Part shown: positions 8,479 to 16,320 of the stretch, piece after piece | How the letters are laid out: each line of letters opens with the position of its first letter | Position numbering within the stretch: the first letter of the stretch is position 1 | NCBI GenBank assembly: GCA_000720845.1 | Contig: JODU01000005.1 | Span: 124,001 to 188,000, forward strand | Origin: Kitasatospora aureofaciens | GTDB taxonomy: Bacteria > Actinomycetota > Actinomycetes > Streptomycetales > Streptomycetaceae | Length of the DNA stretch: 64,000 nucleotides | Reading direction: 5' to 3' | Notes under the pieces: generated by a model | The model's database searches: none | Told to the model about the DNA's origin: nothing | Seen by the model: the letters and a program-made list of their open reading frames with translations, nothing else | Made by a program: the position numbers and the translations under genes

Positions 8479-8751
8479 TCAGCCGCCGTAGCCGCCGCTC
8501 TTGTCGTCGTCGTCGCCGTTTTCGCAGCTGTTGCCGAATGCCGGGTTCAGCAGGCCGATGACGTCGATGGTGTTGCCGCAGACGTTGACCGGCACGTGCA
8601 CGGGGACCTGGACGACGTTGCCGGACAGGACACCGGGCGAGCCGACGGCCGCGCCCTCCGCGCCCGCGTCCGCCATGGCCATGCCGGTGCCGCTGAGCAC
8701 TACGGCACCGGCGCCGAGGGCGATGCCGGCGGCCTTCGCGATGCGAGACAT
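8479..8751 (-). CDS. chpG: Short chaplin (ChpG-like)
   Basis: A secreted 90-aa chaplin. The signal peptide covers residues 1-28 (AGIALGAGAVVLSGTGMAMADAG). The chaplin domain follows (VGSPGVLSGNVVQVPVHVPVNVCGNTIDVIGLLNPAFGNSC), with two cysteines. The tail is acidic and Gly-rich (ENGDDDDKSGGYGG) and distinguishes it from the other chaplin here. I chose the ATG at 8751 behind AAGGAG; the frame is open further upstream but has no ribosome site. Position beside melC2 agrees with S. coelicolor chpG as I recall. A BldN-type promoter lies 59 bases upstream. Confidence 0.93.
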   Translation of the reverse strand: MSRIAKAAGIALGAGAVVLSGTGMAMADAGAEGAAVGSPGVLSGNVVQVPVHVPVNVCGNTIDVIGLLNPAFGNSCENGDDDDKSGGYGG

Positions 8752-8809
8752 CACGTTCTCCTTCTGACTCGGGGAGCACGGCGGCAGGACGCGCCACCGC
8801 ACTGCCGGT

Positions 8810-8837
8810 TCAACGCACTCGGTCGCAGCGAGTCACG
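8810..8837 (-). promoter_or_regulatory. Sigma-BldN-like promoter of chpG
   Basis: On the minus strand CGTGAC, 16 bases, CGTTGA. This matches the recalled BldN consensus at 11 of 12 positions. The -10 lies 59 bases before the chpG start, almost the same distance as at chpF. Confidence 0.8.
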
Positions 8838-8941
8838 GGGGGAATATACGGATCACCCTTTTTGAGCGGGCGGGATACGGCGGATGGCGGCCCGCGGAAA
8901 ACCGTTCCCGTGCGCGCCGGTGTGTCCACTAGCCTCCCGGC

Positions 8942-9721
8942 ATGCCGAATGACCGATCCGACTCGTCCGCCGAGGATTCCGAGTCTTTCCAGCCGTCTCA
9001 GTTGCCCCAGCCGTCTCAGTCGTCGCCTCAGCGGTCTCCGTCGCCTCAGCGGTCTCCGTCGCCTCAGCGGTCTCCGTCGCCCCAGTCGGGCCGGTGGCCT
9101 CAGCGGGCTCAGCCGTCCCGGTCGGCTGCGGAGGGTTCGCCACTGCCGTCCGCGCTCGCCGCGCTGCCCGCCCTCTTCGCCGAGGAGAGCCGGGTCCGGG
9201 CCTTCGCGGCCGTGGCGCTGGGCGCGGGCGACGCCGCGCAGGTGGCCCGGGCGGCCGGCCTCTCCGCGAAGGAGACGTCCGGCGCGCTGCGCCGACTGCG
9301 GGAGCAGGGCGTGGTGGCCTCCGGGGAGGACGGCGGACTCGTCGTCGTCCACGACCGCTTCAGGGAGCTGGCCCGCGCCGGCCGCCCGGCGTCGCAGGCG
9401 TCCGAGGACCCCGCCGCGGCGGACGACGACGGCCGGGCCGGCATGATCGTGCGGACCTTCGTCAGGAACGGCCGGCTGGTCCGCCTCCCCGCGCGCTGGA
9501 CGCGCAAGAAGGTGGTGCTGCGGCACATCGCCGAGCAGACCTTCGCACCCGGTGTGGAGTACCCGGAGCGCACCGTCGACGAGAAGCTGCGCGCCTGGTG
9601 CGAGGACGGCGAGGTCGACCATGTGACGCTCCGGCGCCACCTGGTGGACTTCGGCCACCTGCGCCGGAGCGAGGGCATCTACGCGCGCCCGGCGGACGCC
9701 GCCCGGACGGGCACCGCCTGA
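8942..9721 (+). CDS. HTH regulator with C-terminal DUF2087 domain
   Basis: A 259-aa cytoplasmic protein in three parts. The N-terminal 70 residues are Ser/Pro/Gln-rich with the repeat QRSPSP. A winged-helix-like segment follows (about 75-135, RVRAFAAVALGAGDAAQVARAAGLSAKETSGALRRLREQGVV). The C-terminal DUF2087 domain (175-245) has LVRLPARWTRKKVVLRHIAEQTF and YPERTVDEKLRAWCEDGEVDHVTLRRHLVD. DUF2087 often follows an ArsR/MarR-type HTH. No Shine-Dalgarno is visible; CACTAGCCT just upstream could be a -10 of a leaderless mRNA. Target genes unknown. Confidence 0.8.
   Translation: MPNDRSDSSAEDSESFQPSQLPQPSQSSPQRSPSPQRSPSPQRSPSPQSGRWPQRAQPSRSAAEGSPLPSALAALPALFAEESRVRAFAAVALGAGDAAQVARAAGLSAKETSGALRRLREQGVVASGEDGGLVVVHDRFRELARAGRPASQASEDPAAADDDGRAGMIVRTFVRNGRLVRLPARWTRKKVVLRHIAEQTFAPGVEYPERTVDEKLRAWCEDGEVDHVTLRRHLVDFGHLRRSEGIYARPADAARTGTA
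9032..9085 (+). repeat. Three 18-bp tandem repeats in the DUF2087 gene
   Basis: Units 9032-9049, 9050-9067 and 9068-9085 (CGGTCTCCGTCGCCTCAG, last copy one change) encode RSPSPQ three times in the disordered N-terminus. Confidence 0.92.
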
Positions 9722-9727
9722 GCCTCT

Positions 9728-10705
9728 CTACGCCGGGGCGGGAGGCACGGGCAGCCGCCGTACGGGGGAGCCCGCGAGGTAGGCCGCGATCGCCTCGACG
9801 GCCTGGCCGTAGTACGTGGCGTAGTTGGCGTGCGAGACGTAGCCCAGGTGGGGGGTCGCGAGCAGGCGCGGAGCGGTGCGCATCGGGTGACCGGCGGGCA
9901 GCGGCTCGGTGTCGAAGACGTCCACGCCCGCGCCGGCGATGCGGCCCCCGTGCAGCGCGGCGAGCAGCGCCTCCTGGTCGACGATCGCCGCGCGCGAGGT
10001 GTTGACCAGGTAGGCGGTCGGCTTGAGCAGGGCCAGTTCGGCGGGGCCCAGCAGGCCGCGGGTGCGCTCGCCCAGCGCCAGGTGGACGGAGACGAAGTCG
10101 GCGCTCCGCAACAGCTCCTCCTTGGAGGGGGCCAGTTCGACGCCGACCTCGTCGGTGCGCTCCCGGGTGAGGTTCTGGCTCCAGGCGCTCACCCGCATGC
10201 CGAAGGCCAGGCCGACCCGGGCCACCCGGCCGCCGATCCTCCCCAGGCCCAGCAGTCCGAGCCGGCGGCCGTGCAGGTCGGCGCCCACCGTCTGCTGCCA
10301 GGGCCCGCCCTCGCGCAGTCCGTTGCCCTCCTGGACGATGCCGCGGGCCAGAGAGAGCAGCAGGGCCCAGGTCAGCTCGACGGGCGGGGTCGAGGAGGAG
10401 GCCGTACCGCAGACGGTGACGCCGTGCGCCTCGGCGGCGGCGTAGTCGATCACGCTGTTGCGCATGCCGGACGCGACGATCAGCTTCAGCCGGGGGAGCC
10501 GGGCGAGCAACGAGCCCGGGAACGGCACGCGTTCGCGCAGGGTGACCACGATGTCGGCGTCCGCGAGGGCCGCGGCGAGGGTGTCCTCGTCCGGGAAGTG
10601 GGTGTCGTGGGACACGACGTCCACGGAGTCCGCGACCGGCGACCAGTCGGCCATCTCGGTGGCCACCCGCTGATAGTCGTCGAGCACGGCGCAGCGCAGT
10701 CGCAC
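9728..10705 (-). CDS. D-2-hydroxyacid dehydrogenase family protein
   Basis: A 325-aa NAD-dependent dehydrogenase of the D-isomer-specific 2-hydroxyacid family. The Rossmann fingerprint is GRRLGLLGLGRIGGRVARVG at about 150. The catalytic arginine lies in LVNTSRAAIVDQEALLAAL, the glutamate in AGAGVDVFDTEPLP, and the histidine in LLATPHLGYVS. The substrate (phosphoglycerate, glyoxylate or another 2-keto acid) cannot be read; there is no ACT domain, so it is not a full SerA. I chose the GTG at 10705 after GAGGG; the frame is open much further but runs across the tRNA gene. It stands alone, convergent with the DUF2087 gene. Confidence 0.88.
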   Translation of the reverse strand: MRLRCAVLDDYQRVATEMADWSPVADSVDVVSHDTHFPDEDTLAAALADADIVVTLRERVPFPGSLLARLPRLKLIVASGMRNSVIDYAAAEAHGVTVCGTASSSTPPVELTWALLLSLARGIVQEGNGLREGGPWQQTVGADLHGRRLGLLGLGRIGGRVARVGLAFGMRVSAWSQNLTRERTDEVGVELAPSKEELLRSADFVSVHLALGERTRGLLGPAELALLKPTAYLVNTSRAAIVDQEALLAALHGGRIAGAGVDVFDTEPLPAGHPMRTAPRLLATPHLGYVSHANYATYYGQAVEAIAAYLAGSPVRRLPVPPAPA

Positions 10706-10756
10706 GGTGGGGGTCCCTCTCGCCGAACGGGCAGTGGCGGCCGCCGAGTCTACCGA

Positions 10757-10819
10757 GGCGGGCGGGACGCCGGTGGGCGAGCGGTGCGGGTGGCGGGCGG
10801 GACGCCGGTGGGCGAGCGG
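10757..10819 (+). repeat. 28-bp perfect direct repeat
   Basis: Copies at 10757-10784 and 10792-10819 are identical over 28 bases (core GGGACGCCGGTGGGCGAGCG), separated by 7 bases. They lie between the dehydrogenase start and the tRNA terminator, in non-coding DNA. Confidence 0.9.
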
Positions 10820-10878
10820 GGCTCCGGTGATCGACGCCCGCGCCGAAGGGACCGGTGGTGCCCGCGCCGGAGAAGGGG

Positions 10879-10895
10879 CCCTCCCGGAGGGAGGG
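10879..10895 (-). terminator. Terminator of tRNA-Arg
   Basis: CCCTCCC and GGGAGGG form a perfect 7-bp stem with a 3-base loop, 8 bases past the tRNA 3' end on the minus strand. Confidence 0.65.
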
Positions 10896-10902
10896 AGTCC
10901 GG

Positions 10903-10975
10903 CGCCCCCGGCAGGACTCGAACCTGCGGCCAAGCGCTTAGAAGGCGCCTGCTCTATCCACTGAGCTACGGGGGC
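10903..10975 (-). tRNA. tRNA-Arg (anticodon UCU)
   Basis: Seventy-three bases on the minus strand fold into a full cloverleaf. The acceptor is GCCCCCG/CGGGGGC, the D-stem GCTC/GAGC, the anticodon stem GGCGC/GCGCT with loop CTTCTAA, and the T-arm GCAGG-TTCGAGT-CCTGC. Loop positions 34-36 are TCT, so it reads AGA, a rare codon in this GC-rich genome. The discriminator base is G and the CCA end is not encoded. tRNA-Arg genes are frequent integration sites in actinomycetes, but no integrase or duplicated tRNA 3' end is seen here. Confidence 0.97.
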
Positions 10976-11305
10976 CAGATGTGGTGGCCTCGGTCGTGGT
11001 GCCCGGGTGTGGGCCGGTCCGTGACCTCGCCGGGGACAAGGATAGGGCTCCCGGCTCCATGTCCCGGATGCTTCCCCTCCGTGGCTCGATGTGGAGGTTC
11101 GGTGAAGCGATCCCGATAATCGCAGGCAGTTACGAATCGTGCATCGCTTTTGGTGCCTCGCGCATCGGGTGTTGTCCACTCGTTATGCCTGGACTGTCCT
11201 CGCGTCCCAGTAGTCCCTTCCGTCCGGAGTGTCCGGTCAGGGCGCAGACATGCTCATCATGCTCATATGCTTCAGAATTCCCTCAAAATTGGGCATTCTT
11301 CACAT
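10976..11305. other. Intergenic region between tRNA-Arg and dynA
   Basis: These 330 bases hold the divergent promoters of the tRNA (minus) and dynA (plus). The last 150 bases are clearly less GC-rich than the surroundings (TTACGAATCG, CAGAATTCCCTCAAAATTGG), as expected of a regulated promoter region. I could not fix -35/-10 boxes. No gene is seen. Confidence 0.6.
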
Positions 11306-12913
11306 GTGGTGACCTTGGACGTACGGCCTCAGCTGCTCGACGCACTCTCCGCCCTGCGCGACCGTGTCGCGGCCGCACGCTTCCCGCTGCCTCTCGCGGG
11401 GGCTCCACGCGCGCGTGCCAACCGCGACGAACTGCTCGCGCAGCTCGACGACTACCTGATGCCCCGCCTGAAGGAGCCGGAGGCGCCCTTGCTGGCCGTG
11501 GTGGGCGGGTCCACCGGTGCCGGGAAGTCGACCCTGGTGAACTCCCTGGTGGGACGCCGGGTCAGCGAGGCGGGTGTGCTGCGGCCCACGACCCGCACGC
11601 CGGTCCTGGTGTGCCACCCGGAGGACCACCACTGGTTCAGCGGCATGCGGGTGCTGCCCGACCTCACGCGCGTGTGGGTGCCCCACCGGGACCCGGACGA
11701 CGATCTGCTGCTGCCCGGCGAGAACCCCGCGCGCGTACTCCGGGTCGAGACCGCCGACACCCTGCCGCCCGGCATCGCCCTCCTGGACGCGCCCGACGTC
11801 GACTCCCTCGTCGCCGACAACCGGGTCCTGGCGGCCGAGCTGATCTGCGCCGCCGACATCTGGGTGATGGTCACCACGGCCGCGCGGTACGCCGACGCGG
11901 TGCCCTGGCACCTGCTGCGCACCGCCAAGGAGTACGACGCCACCCTGGTCACCGTGCTCGACCGGGTGCCCCACCAGGTGGTGTCCGAGGTGTCGCGGCA
12001 GTACGGGGCGCTGCTCACCAAGGCCGGACTCGGCGACGTCCCCCGCTTCACGGTCCCCGAGCTGCCCGAGTCGGCCTGGGGCGGCGGCCTGCTGCCGGCC
12101 AGCGCCGTGGCGCCGCTGCGCTCCTGGCTCGTCCACCGGGCGCAGGAACTCGAGGCCCGGCACCACGCCATGGCCCGCACGGCGCACGGCATCCTGGACT
12201 CGCTCAAGTCCCGGATGCCGGAGCTGGCCGGTGCCACCGCCGCCCAGTACGCCGCCGCCTTGCGGCTCACCGCCGCCGTCGACGGCGCCTACGACGGGGA
12301 GCTGGCGCGCGTACGGGGCCGGCTGCAGGCGGGCGCCGTGCTCGCCGGGGACGCGCTGAAGCGCTGGCGGGCCTTCCCCCTCGACTGCACTCCGGAAGAG
12401 CTCCTCGACTCGCTGGTGGAGAGCCTGACCGCCCTGCTGCTGTGCGCCGTCACGGCGGCCGACGAACGCGTCGACGAAGCATGGCGGCACGAACCGGCGG
12501 CGGACGCCCCCGAACTCGCGGAGCGCGCCCCCGCCCCGGAGAGCGCCGAGCATCGCATCGGGATGGCCGTACGGCGCTGGCGGCGCGAACTGGAGGAGTA
12601 CGCCGAGGACGAGGTCCGCGAGCTGGACCGGAACCTGGCACCGGACCCCGGGGTGGTGGCCGGACTGGTCGCCACCGTGCTGCTGGGCGGGCGGCGCGCG
12701 CGCGTCGCCGGGGAGCGGCTCGCCGAGCGGATCGGCGCCCACGGCGCGCTGCGGCTGCGCGACCGGGGCGGGCGGCTGCTCGAAGAACACGTCGACCGGG
12801 TCATGCACGTCGAGCGGGAGCGCAGGCTGGCGCCGCTCGACGGTCTCGAGGTGCACCCCGAGCCGCAGGCAGAGCTCATCGCCGCGCTGTCCGTACTGCA
12901 GAAGGAGAGGTGA
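11306..12913 (+). CDS. dynA: Dynamin-like GTPase DynA
   Basis: A 535-aa bacterial dynamin-like protein. The G1 P-loop is GGSTGAGKS at 67-75 and switch-like residues RPTTRTPVL follow; G3 appears as LLDAPDVDS, and an NKxD-like G4 as TVLDRV. The rest is helical with Arg/Glu-rich stretches; no membrane span. In S. venezuelae DynA and DynB act with SsgB to stabilise FtsZ rings during sporulation septation (Schlimpert and colleagues, as I recall). The soluble protein is DynA and the membrane-spanning neighbour is DynB. Start is uncertain: GTG 11306 (chosen), GTG 11309 and ATG 11267 share the frame without a clear ribosome site. dynB begins 3 bases after its stop. Confidence 0.88.
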   Translation: MVTLDVRPQLLDALSALRDRVAAARFPLPLAGAPRARANRDELLAQLDDYLMPRLKEPEAPLLAVVGGSTGAGKSTLVNSLVGRRVSEAGVLRPTTRTPVLVCHPEDHHWFSGMRVLPDLTRVWVPHRDPDDDLLLPGENPARVLRVETADTLPPGIALLDAPDVDSLVADNRVLAAELICAADIWVMVTTAARYADAVPWHLLRTAKEYDATLVTVLDRVPHQVVSEVSRQYGALLTKAGLGDVPRFTVPELPESAWGGGLLPASAVAPLRSWLVHRAQELEARHHAMARTAHGILDSLKSRMPELAGATAAQYAAALRLTAAVDGAYDGELARVRGRLQAGAVLAGDALKRWRAFPLDCTPEELLDSLVESLTALLLCAVTAADERVDEAWRHEPAADAPELAERAPAPESAEHRIGMAVRRWRRELEEYAEDEVRELDRNLAPDPGVVAGLVATVLLGGRRARVAGERLAERIGAHGALRLRDRGGRLLEEHVDRVMHVERERRLAPLDGLEVHPEPQAELIAALSVLQKER

Positions 12914-12916
12914 CCG

Positions 12917-15352
12917 GTGACCGCCGTCACTGACCAGGACCCCACCGAGCACACCGAGCACACCGACCCCGCGCCGAAGGAGGCGGAACGCGCGGACCGG
13001 GCGGCCGACACACCGGACTCCCGGGACGACCGCGACGACCGGGGCCGGCGGACTGCTGCCGGGGAGGGGCGGGACCGCCGGGAGGGGGACGACCGGGACC
13101 GCACGGACGGCCAGAGCGGGCGGGGCTCCCGTGAGCGGCGAGACGGCCGGGACGGGCAGGACGACCGGGACCACTGGGACGATCAGGAACCGCGCGACGG
13201 CCAGAGCCGGCGGGGCGACCGGAGGCAGCGAGACGGCTGGGACCAGCGGGGCCGGCCGGACGAGCGGGATCAGCGGGACCGACAGGTCCGGCAGGATCGC
13301 CGGGACGGGCAGGACGGCCGGAGTCACCGGGACGGTCAGGGCGGGCAGGACGGCCGGGGCCGGGAGGACACCGCCGGGCAGGCCGCGGCCCGCGAGCGCG
13401 CCGCCCGTGAGCGTGCCCCGCGTGAGGACGCGGAGGGCGAGCCGGGCGAGGCGGGCGAGGCCGAGGACGCGGGGCGCGGGAGGCGTCGGCGGGAACGCGG
13501 GAGCGACCGCTCGGGCGGCTCTCACGCGCGCGTGGAGGACGGGGCCATCGGGGCGCATCCCCGCGCGGACCGTACCGAGGGCTCGACCGGCGGTGCGGGA
13601 GGTTCGGGCGGTTCGGGCGGTTCCGGGGACGGGGAGGCCGCCTGGGGCGACGGACTGATCGCACGGCGGGTGGACGAGAACGCCCCGGCCGAGCAGTTCG
13701 CCGTCCTGCCGAGCAGGCCCGCCGCCTCCTCGGCGGCCCTGATGCCGCTCGCCTACGACGGGAACCTCAGGTCGCGCCTGGACGCGCTGCGCGAACTGGT
13801 GGGACTCTCCCGGACCCGGCTCGACAGCGGCACCCTGGCCGAGGCGGGCCGGGTGCTGGACGAGGCCGCCGCGCGGCGCAGGCTCTCCGGACAGCACACC
13901 GTCGTCGCCATCGCCGGTGCGACCGGCAGCGGCAAGTCCCAGCTGTTCAACACCCTCGCCGGGGTGACGATCTCCGAGACCGGCGTCCGCCGGCCGACCA
14001 CCGCCTCGCCCATCGCGTGCAGTTGGAGTGACGGCGCCGCCAGCCTCCTCGACCGACTCGGCATCCCGGGCCGGCTGCGCCGACGTCCGCTCCAGCACCC
14101 GGACTCCGAGTCGCCGCTGCGCGGGCTGGTCCTGATCGACCTGCCCGACCACGACTCGGCGGCCGTGCAGCACCGCGAGCAGGTGGACCGCATCCTGGCG
14201 CTGGTCGACGCCGTCATCTGGGTCGTCGACCCGGAGAAGTACGCCGACGCCCTGATCCACGAGCGCTATCTGCGGCCGATGGCGGGCCACGCCGAGGTCA
14301 CCTTCGTCGTCCTCAACCAGGTCGACCGGCTGCCCGGGGAGGCCGCCGAGCAGGTCCTCGACGATCTGCGGCGCCTGCTCGACGAGGACGGCATCGCGCT
14401 GGGGGAGTACGGCGAACCGGGGGCGACCGTGCTCGCCCTGTCCGCGCTCACCGGCGAGGGCGTCGGCGAACTGCGCGAGACGCTCGGCCAGTTCGTCGCC
14501 GAACGGCAGGCCCCGGCCCGCCGGATCGCGGCCGATGTGGACGCCGCCGCCCGGCAGCTGCGCCCCGTGTACGTCACGGGGCGGCGCACCGGGCTCAGCG
14601 AGGAGGCGCGGGACGAGTTCGCGGACCGGCTGGCCGACGCGGTGGGCGCCACCGCGGCGGGCGAGGCGGCCGAACGCGCCTGGCTGCGCAACGCCAACCG
14701 CGCGTGCGGGACTCCCTGGCTGCGGCTGTGGCGCTGGTACCACGACCGGCGCGATCCCGTCACGGGACGGCTGTCCGCCCGCGCCCAGGCGGACGAGGAG
14801 ATCACGGCCCGTCAGCGCGTCGAACAGGCGGTGCGTACGGTCTCGGACCGGGCGTCGGCCGGGCTGCCGGCGCCGTGGGCCCTGGCCATGCGCGAGGCGG
14901 CCGTCCGCGGCGCCCAGGGGCTGCCCGAGGCCCTCGACGAGCTGGCGGTGCGCGCGGGCCTGCCCCCGGGACGCCCGCCCCGGCCCGGATGGTGGCCGGT
15001 GGCCGTCCTCGCCCAGGCGACCATGACCCTGCTCCAGGTGGTGGGCGGCCTGTGGCTGCTGGGCCAGATCATCGGCGTCGTGCCGCCGAACCTGGGGGTG
15101 CCCGTGCTGCTGATGCTGGCCGGCATCGTCGGCGGCCCCCTCATCGAGTGGAGCTGCCGTATGGCGGCCCGTGGACCCGCCAGACGCTACGGCCACGAGG
15201 CGGAGCGCCTGTTGCGGGAAGCGGCCGCGGGGTGCGGCCGGGCCAGGGTGCTGGACCCGCTGGCGGCGGAACTGCTGCGGTACCGCGAGGTGCGCGAACA
15301 GTACGCGCGGGTCACGGGGGCGGGGCTGGGGGTCGGAGCGGCGACGAGCTAG
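12917..15352 (+). CDS. dynB: Dynamin-like GTPase DynB, membrane-anchored
   Basis: An 811-aa protein. Residues 1-240 are a low-complexity charged region made almost only of Asp, Arg, Gly, Gln and Glu (repeated RDGQD/RRDG) and likely disordered. Then comes a dynamin-type G domain with GATGSGKS at about 334-341, RRPTTASP, LIDLPDHDS (G3, DxxD) and VVLNQVDRLPG (G4 NQVD). Near residues 700-750 two hydrophobic segments (LLQVVGGLWLLGQIIGVV and VPVLLMLAGIVGGPLI) form a membrane hairpin. This matches DynB, the partner that recruits DynA to division septa. AAGGAG lies 9 bases before the GTG and overlaps the end of dynA. Confidence 0.9.
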   Translation: MTAVTDQDPTEHTEHTDPAPKEAERADRAADTPDSRDDRDDRGRRTAAGEGRDRREGDDRDRTDGQSGRGSRERRDGRDGQDDRDHWDDQEPRDGQSRRGDRRQRDGWDQRGRPDERDQRDRQVRQDRRDGQDGRSHRDGQGGQDGRGREDTAGQAAARERAARERAPREDAEGEPGEAGEAEDAGRGRRRRERGSDRSGGSHARVEDGAIGAHPRADRTEGSTGGAGGSGGSGGSGDGEAAWGDGLIARRVDENAPAEQFAVLPSRPAASSAALMPLAYDGNLRSRLDALRELVGLSRTRLDSGTLAEAGRVLDEAAARRRLSGQHTVVAIAGATGSGKSQLFNTLAGVTISETGVRRPTTASPIACSWSDGAASLLDRLGIPGRLRRRPLQHPDSESPLRGLVLIDLPDHDSAAVQHREQVDRILALVDAVIWVVDPEKYADALIHERYLRPMAGHAEVTFVVLNQVDRLPGEAAEQVLDDLRRLLDEDGIALGEYGEPGATVLALSALTGEGVGELRETLGQFVAERQAPARRIAADVDAAARQLRPVYVTGRRTGLSEEARDEFADRLADAVGATAAGEAAERAWLRNANRACGTPWLRLWRWYHDRRDPVTGRLSARAQADEEITARQRVEQAVRTVSDRASAGLPAPWALAMREAAVRGAQGLPEALDELAVRAGLPPGRPPRPGWWPVAVLAQATMTLLQVVGGLWLLGQIIGVVPPNLGVPVLLMLAGIVGGPLIEWSCRMAARGPARRYGHEAERLLREAAAGCGRARVLDPLAAELLRYREVREQYARVTGAGLGVGAATS

Positions 15353-15370
15353 CGGCGCCCGTCCACGGCT

Positions 15371-15388
15371 GCCACCCGCGCGGGTGGC
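15371..15388 (+). terminator. Terminator after dynB
   Basis: GCCACCCGC followed at once by GCGGGTGGC gives an 18-base perfect palindrome (7-bp stem, 4-base loop) 18 bases after the dynB stop. It separates dynAB from ssb. Confidence 0.7.
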
Positions 15389-15533
15389 GGAGTTCTCCAC
15401 AGGCGCTGGGCCGGTCCACAGCCCTCAGCGGACCGGCCCGGCCGCGGGCAATCTGGCCTTCACGGCGATCGCGACGGACGCGGTCGCCCCGGCCGCCGTA
15501 CGGGACACGCCCGTGCGGGAGGGAGGACTCGCG

Positions 15534-16049
15534 ATGAACGAGACGATGATCTGCGCGGTGGGGAACGTGGCCACCCAGCCGGTCTTCCGGGAACTGGCGA
15601 ACGGACCGTCGCTGCGCTTCCGGCTCGCGGTCACCGCGCGCTACTGGGACCGCGAGAAGAGTGCCTGGACGGACGGACACACCAACTTCTTCACGGTGTG
15701 GGCCAACCGGCAGCTCGCCGCCAACGCCTCGGGGTCACTGGCGGTGGGCGACCCCGTCGTCGTGCAGGGCAGGCTGAAGGTGCGCACCGATGTGCGCGAG
15801 GGGCAGAGCCGGACCTCGGCCGACGTCGACGCGGTGGCGATCGGCCACGATCTGGCCCGCGGCACGGCGGCGTTCCGGCGCACCGGCAGGGCGGAGGCCT
15901 CGGCCTCCCCGCCCCAGCCGGAACCCAACTGGGAGGTCGCGTCCGGGGGACGGTCCGGGGAACCGGCAGGGGAAGCCACGGGGGAGCCGGCTGGGCAGGC
16001 GGCCGGTCAAGTCCCCGAACAGCGGCCGGAGCCCGTCCCGGTGGGATGA
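15534..16049 (+). CDS. ssb: Single-stranded DNA-binding protein (second SSB)
   Basis: A 171-aa OB-fold SSB. The core covers residues 1-110: MNETMICAVGNVATQPVFRE, LRFRLAVTARYWDREKSAW, TNFFTVWANRQLAANASGSLAVGDPVVVQGRLKV. The tail is Pro/Gly/Glu-rich and lacks the acidic DDDIPF tip of the housekeeping SSB, so it is the SsbB type. In S. coelicolor SsbB, which lies beside the dynAB genes as I recall, is needed for chromosome segregation during sporulation. GGGAGGA lies 7 bases before the ATG. With dynA and dynB it forms a sporulation neighbourhood. Confidence 0.93.
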   Translation: MNETMICAVGNVATQPVFRELANGPSLRFRLAVTARYWDREKSAWTDGHTNFFTVWANRQLAANASGSLAVGDPVVVQGRLKVRTDVREGQSRTSADVDAVAIGHDLARGTAAFRRTGRAEASASPPQPEPNWEVASGGRSGEPAGEATGEPAGQAAGQVPEQRPEPVPVG

Positions 16050-16140
16050 CACAGAGGCCGGCCGGCCCCGCCGAAACCGCCCGAAGTGCGGCTTGTCCCC
16101 GCTTGCGTCCGGTGCGAGGGCGGGTGGATTTGTCGATAAG

Positions 16141-16311
16141 TCCTGCTCGAAGAGGCTCTCGGCGATAACGATTCCGATTCGGATCACCGCGCGGGCGACG
16201 ATCACCGGCAAGCCCGGTCCGCCACGTCCTTAGGATGCCGAACGAGCCTTGTGTGGCTGCTGATTCTGCTGGTGGGACCGTTCCCCCCACGCCAACGGGT
16301 CCTGCTCGAAG
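16141..16311 (+). repeat. 12-bp direct repeat upstream of the thioester-protein gene
   Basis: TCCTGCTCGAAG occurs at 16141-16152 and again at 16300-16311, the second copy running into the ribosome site AAGGGGA. The span between ssb and the next start (16050-16320) otherwise shows only AT-richer promoter-like DNA (GATAACGATTCCGATTCGG) and no gene. Confidence 0.6.
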
Positions 16312-16320
16312 GGGAATTTG

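Noticed and set aside
9032..9085. Minus-strand Thr/Ala/Glu repeat frame
   Set aside because: Antisense of the QRSPSP repeat in the DUF2087 gene; no start or ribosome site of its own.
10903..10975. tRNA-Arg as an integration (att) site of a mobile element
   Set aside because: No integrase, no repeated tRNA 3' end and no foreign-looking genes next to it; dynA and ssb are core genes.
11300..15400. An open frame of about 1360 codons opposite dynA/dynB
   Set aside because: Antisense of the dynamin genes; the proline-rich translation has no domain and the sense strand carries clear GTPase motifs.
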